64,000 nucleotides of DNA from Tenodera sinensis (lineage: Eukaryota; Arthropoda; Insecta; Mantodea; Mantidae), in NCBI GenBank assembly GCA_030765045.1, contig CM060965.1, positions 66,855,287 through 66,919,286 on the forward strand. The letters are read 5' to 3'. A program made the position numbers and the translations under genes. The stretch's first letter is position 1, and each line of letters opens with the position of its first letter. Below, piece by piece: positions 35,750-47,812 of this stretch. Below the pieces are notes generated by a model. It was not told where the DNA came from. It searched no databases and saw nothing but the letters and a program-made list of their open reading frames with translations.

Positions 35750-37124
35750 TAATTTCACATTCGTAAACATCCTCACGGCTGATTAGTGATGAAGTGTTGG
35801 TGCGCTATGCCGAAGATACGTAGTTAAAGTTACGGTCGTGGTACTGAAATTTTCAAATGTTTTGTAACTTTCCAGTCTTAAATTACACAAAGTAGTTAGA
35901 AACAAACGTTTCTGGATGCGATATGTATTGCTTTTACTACTTGTACTGTGTAATGACTTATTTGAACAGAACTAAATAATATAAAGTGCAAATTGTAGTA
36001 TGCAAATCGCGAATCATGAATGCTAAGTTTACGGACTCGGTATTTATATATGGTACAGTTTATAATGTTGTAAAGGTAGCATTTACCAAGTTCCAACATA
36101 TTAAGATTTTGTTGCAAATAGCCATGTGTGCTGAGATAGGTGCATGCTTGTAAATCTACATATTCAGGGTAAGGGTGATTTAGGGGGCAGTGACAAAAGC
36201 AATTCCTCGGAATTGTATTTTGAGTTGGCTTTCATTGCGCCAACTCTACCTGTATTTGTTTATGCGTAATAACTCATCAAGAATATTTATAAGATTGGTT
36301 GTGGAACTGCCAAAAATATTGTCTGTGCTTTTGGAAGTTCTGTGATCGCAAACCACATGGTTCACAAACCAGTGGAGTTGAAAAATCATTGCAGCTATGT
36401 GCACGTACACACAAAAGCAATACCTTTAGGAATAATGTTGAGGCATACATTTTATGTAACAGTAATAAACTGACTGTATTATGAAAATCTGAGGTTTTAT
36501 AAAGCTTTTAAGCAATATGCTATACATTGCTTACTGTAGCTTATTTTTCTTTCGATTATGTTTCAGGTAAGTGTGCCAGTCATTTTGGAATGCCTGTTTC
36601 CATAAAACCAAGAGGAATTCAACTTCCTTGCAGCATTACTCTGTAAGTCAAAACTACCTATGTTTATATAATCTATCAAAACCAGGATTATTTTCCTATT
36701 CTCTTGTTTGCGACATAATTGCACGTATAAGTTTTGTCAAACTTGCTTGAGGTTTAGTTACTTTGACTTCCTTTGTTCACACAACGTTCTTCATTTACTC
36801 TAAAGCAGGTCTACATAACCTTGAAGCCTTTACGTGACAATCAGTCCGTGCCAAGACTAGACCAGATACAGGAACCTCCATGCTAAATTTGCGACAAAAC
36901 TTAAATAAAATACATGTTTAACATTTTCATGGGGAAAAACTCATATGTTGTAGAATCAGGATTCAGTAATATTTTTGCGTTTTTTGGCATTTAAATGACC
37001 AAACACGACGTAGGAGGATGGTTTTTAAACTTGGTTCTCTCATAATTCTTACATTTTCTCCAAATTTAAAATGTTCCTGGTGATGTAAGAGTAATTTATT
37101 TTCGATTTCATTCTAAGTTACCAC
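35750..37124. other. Stretch without recognisable gene
   Basis: AT-rich with short chance ORFs; nothing recognised. Confidence 0.45.
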
Positions 37125-37128
37125 ATAC

Positions 37129-37580
37129 TGTGACTTTGGGTGGGTGTAAAGTAAAGACGACAGATGTAGTCTAGATAAAGAAACACTTTTATTTCCGTAA
37201 ACAGTAACTTTGTACACTCGTTGCAACAGTCAGAAAGTCTTTTCCCATTCACCAACAGCACGGCTCCGAACTAGTAACACAACAACTGTCCCTTCTCCGT
37301 CGGCACGACTCCTCAACGCTTCGCATACGTCTCTTCTTTCCGTCGGCACGACTACTCAACGCTTCACATACGTCTATCTGTCTGTCGCACTTTACCGCTA
37401 TTTATATCTCCCAGGCACTATTCTGGAAAGTTCAGTTATTGCGGTGAAATACAAAGCAGAAGATTCCAGAAGCCTCTATCCTTTTCTCTCTTTCGGCAAG
37501 CGCCCCAACAATGCGGCCATTCTCTGTCTCTTTCCTTCGGCTCCTTTGCGGCAGTGCCGACAATAATGCGATGGGTGACA
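37129..37580 (-). mobile_element. Solo LTR 2 with heat-shock promoter
   Basis: 452 bp, beginning TGTCACCCATCGC and ending AAAGTCACA on the minus strand, flanked by a perfect ATAC duplication (37125-37128 and 37581-37584). In transcription order it has two perfect three-unit heat-shock elements (37459-37471 and 37421-37433), a TATA box (GATATAAATAG, about 37398-37408), a GC-richer leader with a repeated GTCGTGCCGACGG block, and an AATAAA near 37191. No internal element genes remain, so it arose by LTR-LTR recombination. Superfamily (Gypsy-like by the TGT...ACA ends and 4-bp duplication) is inferred. Confidence 0.8.
37397..37471 (-). promoter_or_regulatory. Two perfect HSEs upstream of a TATA box
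   Basis: Plus-strand TTCTGGAAAGTTC (37421-37433) and GAAGATTCCAGAA (37459-37471) each contain three alternating GAA/TTC pentamers, the binding site of heat-shock factor trimers. TATA lies about 15-25 bp further along the minus strand. The arrangement is that of insect heat-shock promoters. Binding and inducibility are not shown. Confidence 0.7.
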
Positions 37581-37584
37581 ATAC

Positions 37585-40500
37585 GTTCTTTAAAGGTGGA
37601 TGAACACATCTGATGAACCTTTACGTAATATCACGTAGGTATGATTTTGGATTTAGGGCTTTAATAATTAAATACACGATTACTTTTAAGAAATTAATAG
37701 TGTTACATTACTTTTAGGTAAAGTTTTAATGTTACACAAAATTTAATCATTATTTAATCGTTAATTTAATCATTATTGTCTGAATAATAATACGAAAAAC
37801 ATAACAGTTTAACGTTTTGAAGTTTTGATGACGAGGCATTTTACTCGAGACTCGATTTTCAATTAGTGAAAACGATTTTGTTGGTAAGTTAACTATATAA
37901 GACTATGGATGAATTTCCTGCTATAATTAAGTTGAACAACTATGTAATAGAAATTTAGGTATATTGATTCAAATCTGTAGAAATTTACCCTTAATATAAG
38001 AACAGGGGCACGACAGCTCTCTTTGCCCTTCCAGAATAGGTATGCCCATCCCTTAATATAAACATGATTATAGAATCTCTCTTTAGAAATGAAAAAGACT
38101 AGCAACAATTCCGCAGGGCATTAAACAGCACTCAGACATTTTAGTTGTGTTATAATGTTGTTTTTTGCCAAATATACTAGTTTTAAAAACATGCTAAGTT
38201 CTCTTTCTAAATTGCTTATGAACCACAGAAAATAACTAATTGTTAGTATGCTCTATTTCTCAACGTGCAGTAAACAAGATTTGGTTAAATGCTCCACCAG
38301 AACACTGATTTTCATTAACCTTATTTATCTTCCTTCATGCTAGAAATGAAACCGCCTTCAGCTGGAGAAATCTATTTTATCATCGGATTGTTTAAATTGA
38401 AAATACGGCTTCAAGCGAAAATTAGTCACATAAACCATTAGGCAGAAGTGAACCATCGAGAAAGAAGGCAAAATTGTCCTTTCAGTTCCACACACAAAGA
38501 AGGATTTATGTTACATAAGCAAGCGAGTGGAGAATTCCAAACTGAATAATACATCCCTGCCTGAGAAGAGAAAGATACACACGGTTTCTGGCGTAGGACA
38601 TTGCTCATTCATCCTCGGGATGAATTTACTTGAAACTGCATGAGATATCAACACTTTTTCCTGTGATTTATATACCGGCTTATTTTGGAGGTTTTCTGTT
38701 TTTGCGTTTAGCCCTTTTCCAACATCTAATCAGGAAACACGATAAATAAAAATGCTGAGTTTAAATTTGGAAAGTAATTCCACATTACAGTGGTAGATAC
38801 AGCTGTCACGTGCCCCAACCCTTGCCTTTAAGGGGAGACATTTGTTAAAAGTTACTCCTCGGCAAAATTACACCTGTTGGGAAATGTAAAGAGGTATGAA
38901 ATACGTATGTATACAAAGCCACGCGTAAATTCTGAAGATGTTAAGCACAGTCATTTGGAGATAGATTTTTTCGGTTTTTGAAATGCAGTTTTCTATTCTA
39001 ACAAAATCCTACCTGAATTGGACACATTAACATTGCTTTTCTGAATATTAAATACAGATATCTCAACAATTTTTATAGACTTCTATAGGTATCTTCTCTC
39101 TCATTCTGCCCCTCCACCCCCTCCCCCCCTTCTCTCTATAACAGAAGAATTGTGAGTAATATATTGGATTACTCCTCATATATGTAGAATGGTAGATTTG
39201 AACAAACTTGTTATAGTAAGATTGCACGCAAGCATATGTAGAAGTTTTAAGTTCTGAGGTTCAACATTTCGCGCACATTAATTTGTATGCTGAAAAATGT
39301 GAACATACTTTAACGCCACAAACGTGTTCAGTGTCTTCTGATTGTTTAAAGTATCACATGAAGCCGTACTTTATGAAAATTAAGCACAAAATATGAAAGT
39401 TCAGGGGTTTAAGCATTGCAGGAGGGGAAAGTCTGCAAACGCAAACTTTTGACTAAATATTTCAGATTCCTTGGCTTAAATAACGCCAAAGAACTTTCCT
39501 TTTTAATACTATGACTAGTTTTTAACCATAAAGTGGTTTTAATGGTAATAATGACATTAATTACTTAATTAAATATTTGTTGCAATAAATTGTGGGTTTT
39601 TTAAATTTAATTTACACAAAACCGTTAAATCTATTGAAATACGCCAATGGAAAAAGTTGTTGTTTATTAAATTTTCTATGAATATAGCCATAAATCAAGA
39701 ACCTTAAATGAATAATTTTTCAGCCAGGTGATGACAAATTTTTTTGATAAAAATTTTTTTTTTTCTAAAAAACTATAAACTTTTCAACATTTTGGTATTA
39801 GACTTTCTTGTTATTCATAACATGAGAAATTCGCTGTTAAAGTCTGGCGGATCATTTCATTTCCACTCTGTATATATATTCGGCACTGTCTAAAAAGAGT
39901 GTTTAATGCACGGGTCAAAATGATTTTATGTTGTCTGAGGCTTCGTTTCGGAATCACACTTACTTGCAAAATAAAATATTCCTTTTAATCCTTGTATTAT
40001 GAATAACTATTGTGGGGGCTTTACAGCGGGATTTCAAAGCGTGTTTAATTGCATAACATCGCAAGGCATGGCAAGCCTCTGATTGGATTCTGTGTTGACC
40101 AACTCTTCCTGCACTAAATTTTGTGTCACCATAGAAAAGAAATTTCTTAAACGTATAAACGCTTATGCTATACGGGAGTGAACCAGGATTTTATGTAAAA
40201 GAGATGTTTAGCTAATGCGAATGATACTTTTTCTTGTACGAATAAAGAACATTCAACGATGATAACCACTGTTGCTGATTGGCAGTCTTCGGTGGAAGAT
40301 GTCAGTTAAATATCGCTTTATGCTTTACTGATATTAGTAAAACATTTAATCTCGTAGTAGGGCAGATATATTTGATTACTCGTAGGGATGCCCGGATATG
40401 AATTACGCGTATGGTGCACCTTTTGAGTCGGACATCACATTCATTCCCCACTCCCCTCTCCTTGAATTGTGATATTGGAATTTGCATCGAATAGGAAATG

Positions 40501-41240
40501 GAATGGCATTGATTTTCAGAGCAGGCACCGGGGAGTGGAGGGGGAAACGACCATGCAGGCTCAAAGATGGTGGCATTCATCTTCCCTTTTTTGGAAATCT
40601 CGTTTTTTGAATGCGTCTGCATGTACAAGAGTTGAGTGGGGAAGGGGACTGGCGTGTTGTATATTACTGCAAGCTGGTGAATGGGCCTTTTTTGTGTATG
40701 CAGCTCTTATGTGAGCAATATACCTGTATGTGAAATGGAATGCTGAATATCTTAAGAGGGGAATGAGGGGCTGGGGTCACGCTTAGCAAACGCTGCGTAT
40801 TTTTAGATTTTGCTCGCCGATTAAAGCCAGATGTCTTGCAATTTATGGTGGATAGCTAAGCAGACTTTATAACCCAGTTTTGGAAGATGCAGTGGAACGC
40901 TGAAATATAACCGTACGTTCCCTGTGAATTCCATAAAATACAACCTTCGTAAAAACTGTAGAGAAACGTTTTTGTAAGAAAATGCGAGAGGAAAATGCTG
41001 AAATTTGATGAAACCCAGCCTTTTGTAATGATATAGCAAAATGGAGACTGCTACTCATTACATTTATACCGGATGAAAAGTACTACATCGGCCATACGTT
41101 AACCAGGTATTCTACATGAGTGTAACAGATATGTGCAATACAATTATTTTCAATAAAGAACCGTTCCGCCGAAAAAAAAAAAAAAACTGTATCAAATATT
41201 TGGAGCCGTCTAGCTTCGTGACTAGAGGATATAAATAATT
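37585..41240. other. Long stretch without recognisable gene
   Basis: AT-rich. A pyrimidine tract (CCCCTCCACCCCCTCCCCCC) lies near 39110-39130 and an A14 tract near 41173. ORFs of 60-108 codons around 40302-41058 have no recognisable motif. Confidence 0.45.
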
Positions 41241-41245
41241 TATTA

Positions 41246-41481
41246 TTTCACTAACTGTCGCTCAAACATTGTATAAACAATGCTGATGTACACTTCTACC
41301 TTGATTCGAATGAATTCAATCACAATTTAATGTCAACGTGACGTTGCCAAATCTCTCTTAGAAATTAACGTTGCATGACATTTTAACATTAAATCTCATT
41401 AAATTGTGACTAATTTCATTCGAATTAAGGTAGAAACGCATTACAGTATTATTCACACAATTTTTTGCGAGACAGTGAATT
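41246..41481. mobile_element. Foldback/MITE element, about 236 bp
   Basis: Arms of about 85 bp at 41246-41332 and 41398-41481. Shared blocks include TTCACT, CTTCTACCTTGATTCGAATG against its reverse complement in CATTCGAATTAAGGTAGAAA, and CACAATTTAATG. The centre carries a further small inverted repeat (AACGTGACGTT). Non-coding. Confidence 0.7.
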
Positions 41482-41872
41482 AATACACCTTTTATATCCA
41501 TTCGTCAAGAAGGTAAATGGCTTCAAGTGTTTAACACACTCTATTTCTTTTTTCGTTGAAGGGTTGTTTATTGGCAACAGTTGTACTGGACATATTTGTT
41601 ACTCATGTAGAATACCCTCTTAAACGTTTGCTCGAAGCAGTACTTCCCACCCGGTATAAAGTTACTGACGTTCTTTTAACTAGAAGAACTTTTTAAAACG
41701 GAGTTGTTTATTAAGAAACTAGGTTTTAATTCCCACTTTTCATAGGAATAATTCTGTTCTCCTACTCTATTTTGCGTTATTCTGTCTTATCGCGACGGAT
41801 CTGCTAGGAAATAACTCGTGAATCCATGTGTGCAGAACAGTTAGCCTTCTAGATTTCATCTTGTTTCGTCAC

Positions 41873-42710
41873 ATGTACACAGAGACTTTAGTAGTGGACA
41901 TCTGCATATCTGCTTCTGAGACGAACAGATGGCAGCTTCGACATGTGTACACAAAGACCTTAGTGCTGGGCAACTGCATATATACTTCTGTGATGGACAG
42001 ATGGCAGCTATGGCTCGTGTACACGGAGGCCTTAGGCGGCGCCATGGCCGAGCGGTTAGCGCGCTCGCCTACCACCTAGGCGGCCCGGGTTCGATCCCAG
42101 GGACCCGCATGTGGTATTCGTGGTGGACGAAGTGGCGTCAGGGCGGGTTTTCTCCGGGTGCTCCGGTTTCCCCCGCCATCTCATTCCACCGGTGCTCCAT
42201 CTTCATTCCATGTATCATCAGTGTCACCGCCTGCGGTGCCGTAGTAGTAAAAGCGGGCGTTAAACACCACCACAACAACGGAAGCCTTAGTGCTGGGCAA
42301 CTGCATATATACTTCTGTGATCGACAGATGGCAGCTATGACTCGTGTACACGGAGGCCTTAGTGCTGGGCAACTGCATATATACTTCTGTGATGGACAGA
42401 TGGCAGCTATGACTCGTGTACACGGAGGCCTTAGTGCTGGGCAACTGCATATATACTTCTGTGATGGACAGATGGCATCTATGACTCGTGTACACGGAGG
42501 CCTTAGTGCTGGGCAACTGCATATCTGCTTCTGAGATGGACAGATGATAGCTTCAACTCGTGTACACAGAGACCTTAGGGCTGGGCAACTGCATATCTGC
42601 TTCTGAGACGGAGAGATGGCAGCTTTGACTCGAGTACACGGAGGCCTTAGTGCTGGGCAACTGCATATCAGCTTCTGTGACGGACAGATGGCAGCTTCTA
42701 CATGTGTCAA
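41873..42710 (+). repeat. 72-bp tandem repeat, about 8 copies
   Basis: The GTAC of each unit lies at 41875, 41947, 42019, 42346, 42418, 42490, 42562 and 42634, with a last degenerate one at 42706, so the period is exactly 72 bp. The one long gap of 327 bp equals 72 plus a 255-bp SINE insertion. Unit text includes TTAGTGCTGGGCAACTGCAT and GACAGATGGCAGC. Because 72 is divisible by three, frames stay open on both strands (201 and 190 codons), but there is no other coding evidence. Confidence 0.95.
42036..42278 (+). mobile_element. SINE A, copy 3, inside the 72-bp array
   Basis: Starts GCGGCGCCATGGCCGAGCGG, B box GGGTTCGATCCCAGG, tail GCGGGCGTTAAACACC with ACAACAAC. 243 bp, flanked by a 12-bp duplication CGGARGCCTTAG (42024-42035 and 42279-42290, one mismatch). 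Confidence 0.95.
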
Positions 42711-45700
42711 CGTGTTACTAGGAAGTTATTTCTTATTTGGATACTTTACCTTATAGATAACTGACTTTAATTGAGATTCAATCCGAGGATCTCTTGAATG
42801 TAAAGTAGAAACGCTACTTTCACCCATTGAGGGGGCACGAAGCTATGAGAGTTAACACTTTTATGAGTACCTTAGGGGTAGATGTACGTAAAATTATTCA
42901 AAAATTCCATTTTTTTTTTCCTTTTCATTAAAAATAGTTTACAATATTGGGATTGTATTCCTGAAGTTTTGCGCTTCTATCATCACTCTAAGTATTAACA
43001 AATAATTTAAATCCCTTTTACTTCTTTAGAAGAGTTTGCCGTTTTTGTATTTCTTGCTGTTTTGACTGTCAGTTTCCCAAGTACTATTTGTGCACTTTTA
43101 GAAGGCTGTGAACAAGAAAGCGAAATGCGTTTATTGAGGTCGTTTTGTTTTGAAGTGTTTACTTTTGAGACTCCTCTGGAACAACGAAAATCAAAGTAAA
43201 TCTTAGATATAAATTCTGTTCCACAGGATTATGTGTGTATATTCAACAACGGATAAAAAATTGTCAATGGAATATTTCCAGCAGTTTTTTGAGAAGATGC
43301 ACCTTATTGGTTTTTAGATAGGAAAAAGCAGAATAAAACTCAGACATAAAAAAAGTTTTAAAAAATTACATAGTATGTGAACAAGCGTTATTAATTTCCA
43401 CACTTCATTTTAGTTTTCTAAGTTAGGATATTTACGAGTTGTAAATACTTCATCGAAGTGATTTCTTTTTTAACCTGCGTTCCCCTTAATGTAAATGAAG
43501 TTCTATATCGAAGTGAATTAATCGAAATGAAATTTACATGGTCGTAAAAACATGAATTAAATTTCCGTGAGTATTTAAAAACAGCAGTTTTATTGCTTTT
43601 TTGCTTTCTTTTAAAATAAATGTAGATGTTTCTTGTCTTGCCGGCGTTGTCTAGTTTTTCTTTGTTTTCTCCTTGGGTGTTTGAAAATCAGAGTAAACAT
43701 AACTGTTTCCCCAGCTTTCTCATTAAGATTCACCAAGGAATGGCTGAGTAGAACATTTGGCGTTTAATATTCTGCGCTCGTCTAGACGTTTACATCAGTA
43801 GAATATTCCCAGTCGGGCGCCGCGCAGTCAAGTGAGAAAATCTCGATGAGGAAGCAATCACCGCTTGGGGAGTGTTCACAGCTGCTGGAAAAATTGATAG
43901 GTAATACCCATCATTTAAGAAAAGAACTGAAACAATAGAATTTGTAGCATAGTATTCTTGTAACTTGGTTATTGATTCAATGATTGATTCTTTCACACAC
44001 GTGTGTTGAAAAGGTATCGTCAGACTGAAAAATTATATGCCAAGTAAAGGGTGTTTGAATCCCGATGTTCTCTAATATATATGTAATGGAAGGGAAGAAA
44101 TAACTGATTTTGGAGGTGGCATAGATGCTCTTAAACTCCCCTACCTTTAGCATAAATAGATGCTGTTGTCGAGGGATGAAAAGACAGAAAGACTATTTTA
44201 AATTAGCTAACATGTTTTTAAACAAAAGTTTTACCTCTAAAGACGAACTTTAAAGAACAACACAGAAGTTACAATAAATACTCGGGAATTGTAATCTAGA
44301 AGTACCTATTCACAAGTCTAAAAGTATGGCTTAAGCCTTAAGGTAAAGTTTCCAATAAGATCATAATATCTATAAAGAATGAAATAACGAAACAAGTTAA
44401 CAACTTAAGTTGTTCGGAATGCTGGTTTCTTATTAAAACGATACAGTTATAGATAAAAACAATAATTTTCAAAACATGTGTAAGAACACTGATTGATGAG
44501 TAATACTAGAATATATACCATTATGAGATTTTATAAGGTGCTGGCAGTACCTTTTTAATTTTATACGCTTTAAAAATTGGATCCTCACTAAACTATCTAA
44601 AAGGAAATTAGAAACATCGGAGATGTAATTTCTTAAGATATATAATATATGATGATATACCGTTACTCCAAAACAAAATTACAGGAGAAAATACGCAATG
44701 TCACATGACAGTGGTTTCAACACAGAGAAAGGATGAATGATAACGAGAAACACCGCAAGCATTCAAATAGAAATCTCAAGGCCGGCCTTCAGTGGGAGAT
44801 CCAGCAGCAAATAAAATGTCTCAACTTTAACCGGCTTCATAGCCTAATCTTGAAATGGAAGATATTCGTATTCCTATGTTGTTGCTCTAACCAATTGAGC
44901 TACCATGGTAACCAGCCGGTATGTCATTAAACTCCTATTTGACTTATATTTTTCCCGGGAAGCCATAGGGCGTTTCTAAAATCATTTTTACGTAACATAC
45001 ACAAATTGTAACTTGCAACCTCGTACATATTTTTAAACCCCGCACTTCACAATTAACTATTATTAGCTCAATCAGTGATGATTGTTCGTTTACATATATG
45101 TCTGAACTGTAGGCTAAGTTTGGAAAGACAAATCAGAATGTACAATTCAGTGCTATAGCCGGTTTTGAACCACAAACCATTGGTTTTCGGTGAAATAGTT
45201 GTTATTTAAGTAATTTTTAAGGAAAAGTGACCTTAGTGCTGGAAATAAAGTGAAGGAATCGCTTTAGATGTGAGACACTTATCACTTAGCACTAGGTATC
45301 AATAACGAACTGCTGTGCGAAAGACCTAAATGTTTATAAAATGGTAGGAGAATGTAGCGAAAATTGAATGTTTGCGTAAAATTGACGTACGTAGTTATCT
45401 CGCGGAACTGATGCACAATCAGGTGAACTTTTTTGCGTGAGCGCAACTGATGAAACCACTCAGAAAACACCAGTTCTGTCACACGCTGTTATCAATCACT
45501 TTGTAGCCTCCAGTTATCATTTGGCACTCTGCCATCATTGACTGGTCTATTTGAGACATTGAGTGACGGCAGCAAGTTGAGCTCAAACTAATTTGTCAGG
45601 CCTGGATGTAAACAGCTGGGAAATTCCTAGGTTTGGGAACATAGTTTGTAGTCTATAACAACGTATAAGTCAGTTCATTTTAATATTTGTCATCAGTTTG

Positions 45701-45940
45701 CCCGTAAACACAACGTTGAAATTGAGAAAATTAGTGGACATATATTTGAGTGCAGTCCTTAATAGTTTTAGGGGAGGTAGAATGGTGCTTTCTCAATATG
45801 AATCAACCGGTAGTATTAGTACAGAATCAGATCAAGGTGATTTTCATGCTCTGCGAAGATACAGCTCAACTCTGTTGGTTTCAGTAAGCAGCCAGACAAA
45901 TTTCAGTAAAGTTTGTAAGGTATCCTTTAGTGTACACGTT
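42711..45940. other. Stretch without gene; tRNA-like remnants
   Basis: Includes tRNA-like minus-strand remnants at 42760-42835 and 44873-44925 (the latter with TAGCTCAATTGGTTAGAGCA, a good A box but no good B box). The rest is AT-rich without recognised features. Confidence 0.45.
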
Positions 45941-46068
45941 AGGGACCCTCAAACTGTCTCGCACCACTTGCCTGGATTTCAAACCGCTCGTAGAGTGCTC
46001 TCATTTCATCCCTTCCTCCCAGGGACTGAGAGATACAATAGTCTCAACAGGTGGCTCAATGTGGAGTC
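45941..46068 (+). repeat. Dispersed repeat family H, copy 2
   Basis: Collinear with 25632-25757. A chance ORF of 142 codons (45698-46126) runs through it and is not supported as a gene. Confidence 0.6.
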
Positions 46069-46115
46069 TACTCTTAATGTATACTACACTAAAGTGTATG
46101 CTACTTCTTACTTTC

Positions 46116-46616
46116 TCTACTGGTAAGTAGAGGAAGTATTGTATTCCACAATATGTGGGGATGTCGAGATTTCACCGGAAATATATGTTTTGAGACCCCT
46201 GAATCCAAAAGAGCATTTTTAGAAAAAGGTTTGTGTGCATGTGTGTGTCACTCTGTGGACAGCATAATTCAAAAACGAAAAGTAGGTTAAAAACCAAAGT
46301 TGGTGTTTAAGTTTAATGTTTTTCAAGGACGCGACACGAAGATTTTGAAGAAAACAGTCCCACCCTAAACTACCCTTTACATAGAAAAATTTTCGAAAAT
46401 TTTATTTTTTTCTTGAAAATGGCTCTAACGATTTTGATTAAAATGCCATATGTTTAAGATTATTGTATGACAAATGAAATGTATATTTTGAATTTTCTGG
46501 CTATAGCCTATGTAGTCCTGTTTACTCTGGCTGACTTTTGAGTAACACGTAAGCCGTAAGAGATAGACTAAATCTTATTGTACAAAAAATGTAGATCGCG
46601 CCAAAACACACTATTG

Positions 46617-46675
<59 letters not shown>

Positions 46676-47000
46676 TAGAGGAACTATTACGAAGATATTC
46701 CTTGTTATGTGTGTCAGTTTTGGAAAACGTAAAACTTTCGTGAAATGGAACATTGTTGTTCATTTTTTATATGTTAAGCATGCAAGGAGAACGGGATCTC
46801 AAAGCTTCAAAAGATTTGACTATCACTCAAAGCCTACTGTATTCTAATATTCCCCTTGCACCTACAAGGAAATGAGCAATAAAATAATTTGTACAAATGT
46901 TTATTTGAACTAACACGAGCAGGATATAGGAATAAGAGTTTGTAAGAACGGTTAGTACAAGAGTAAAGAAAGTCATGTGACTGCAACACATCGGCTTCTT
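46116..47000 (+). repeat. Repeat family P, copy 4 (one long arm)
   Basis: Begins with the hairpin TTTCTCTACTGGTAAGTAGA and runs through all blocks of the family to CCTTGCACCTACAAGG and the region matching 49920-50045 in reverse. A T53 run (46622-46674) replaces a short T-rich site of the other copies. Confidence 0.75.
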
Positions 47001-47255
47001 CATTTGAAGATTTATACTCGCTTTAAGATATGCCATATTTCTACTTTGCAACTGTCTGTAAACCAAATATTGAACAATAAAACAATATGAGGCTGTTTAA
47101 CTTTCTGGCAGCTTAGCAAATTAATTAAATATTATCTACCTTTATATACGTTTATCCTTTGAAAAAAAAAATGCAACTGGGCTAGAATTCATCGGCTAGT
47201 TGTGTGCAGTTTGTAAATTCATTGGATATTTGATAATAACCCAAGGCGCAACAGC

Positions 47256-47812
47256 CCTTTCCAGACCAAGACCGATCGTCCAGTCCCTGCGTCCCTCACC
47301 TCTGTCCGGCGGCGCCGTGGCCGAGCTGTTAGCGCGCTCACCTACCACCTAGGCGGCCCGGGTTCGATCCCAGGGACCCGCATGTGGTATTCGTGGTGGA
47401 CGAAGCGGCGTCTGGGCGGGTTTTCTCCAGGTTCTCCGGTTTCCCCCGCCATCTCATTCCACCGGTGCTCCATCTTCATTCCATGTATCATCAGTGTCAC
47501 CGCACGTGGTGCCGTAGTAGTAAAAGCGGGCGTTAAACACTACAAACAACAATCACCTCTGCCCACCACAAGTGCGTGGGGTGCATTACTGGGGAGTGGT
47601 AGGTGATCAGCGTCCCGATTCCTCCCAGCCGATCATGCGGTCTGCGCAACCAGGGCCGCTACTTTTCAATCACGTAGTTCCTCAATTGTCCCCTCAGGGA
47701 CCTAACGAGGCTGAGTGCACCCAGTCGAGGTCTGGAGAAAACCCCACGCCGGTACCGGGAATGGAGCCCGGGTCACCCGCTGATAGCGGATGTCTGATAG
47801 CGAAGTTTATTT
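47256..47812 (-). mobile_element. SINE B, copy 2, split by SINE A
   Basis: Minus-strand SINE B whose two parts are 47256-47307 (end block CGCAACAGCC, GCGTCCCTCACCTCTGTCC) and 47553-47812 (GGGACCTAACGAGGCTGAG, and B box on the minus strand GGGCTCCATTCCCGG). The parts align with 50955-51255 when the insert is removed. Confidence 0.75.
47308..47552 (+). mobile_element. SINE A, copy 4, nested in SINE B
   Basis: 245 bp, nearly identical in layout to the copy at 42036. Flanked by 12-bp duplication TCACCTCTGYCC (47296-47307 and 47553-47564, one mismatch), a sequence belonging to the host SINE B. Confidence 0.95.

Noticed and set aside
37210..37566. 118-codon plus-strand ORF
   Set aside because: Lies entirely in solo LTR 2, opposite to its promoter; no motif.
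42036..42110. Functional tRNA gene (good A and B boxes)
   Set aside because: No closing acceptor stem, multiple dispersed copies with target duplications and a shared non-tRNA body: a SINE.
41929..42710. 201- and 190-codon frames through the 72-bp array as a repeat protein gene
   Set aside because: Open on both strands, run through a SINE, and lack any start, splice or motif support.
41873..42710. CRISPR-like array
   Set aside because: The whole 72-bp unit repeats without unique spacers; an animal tandem repeat.
45698..46126. 142-codon ORF as a gene
   Set aside because: Runs through dispersed repeat H and ends in family P; chance frame.
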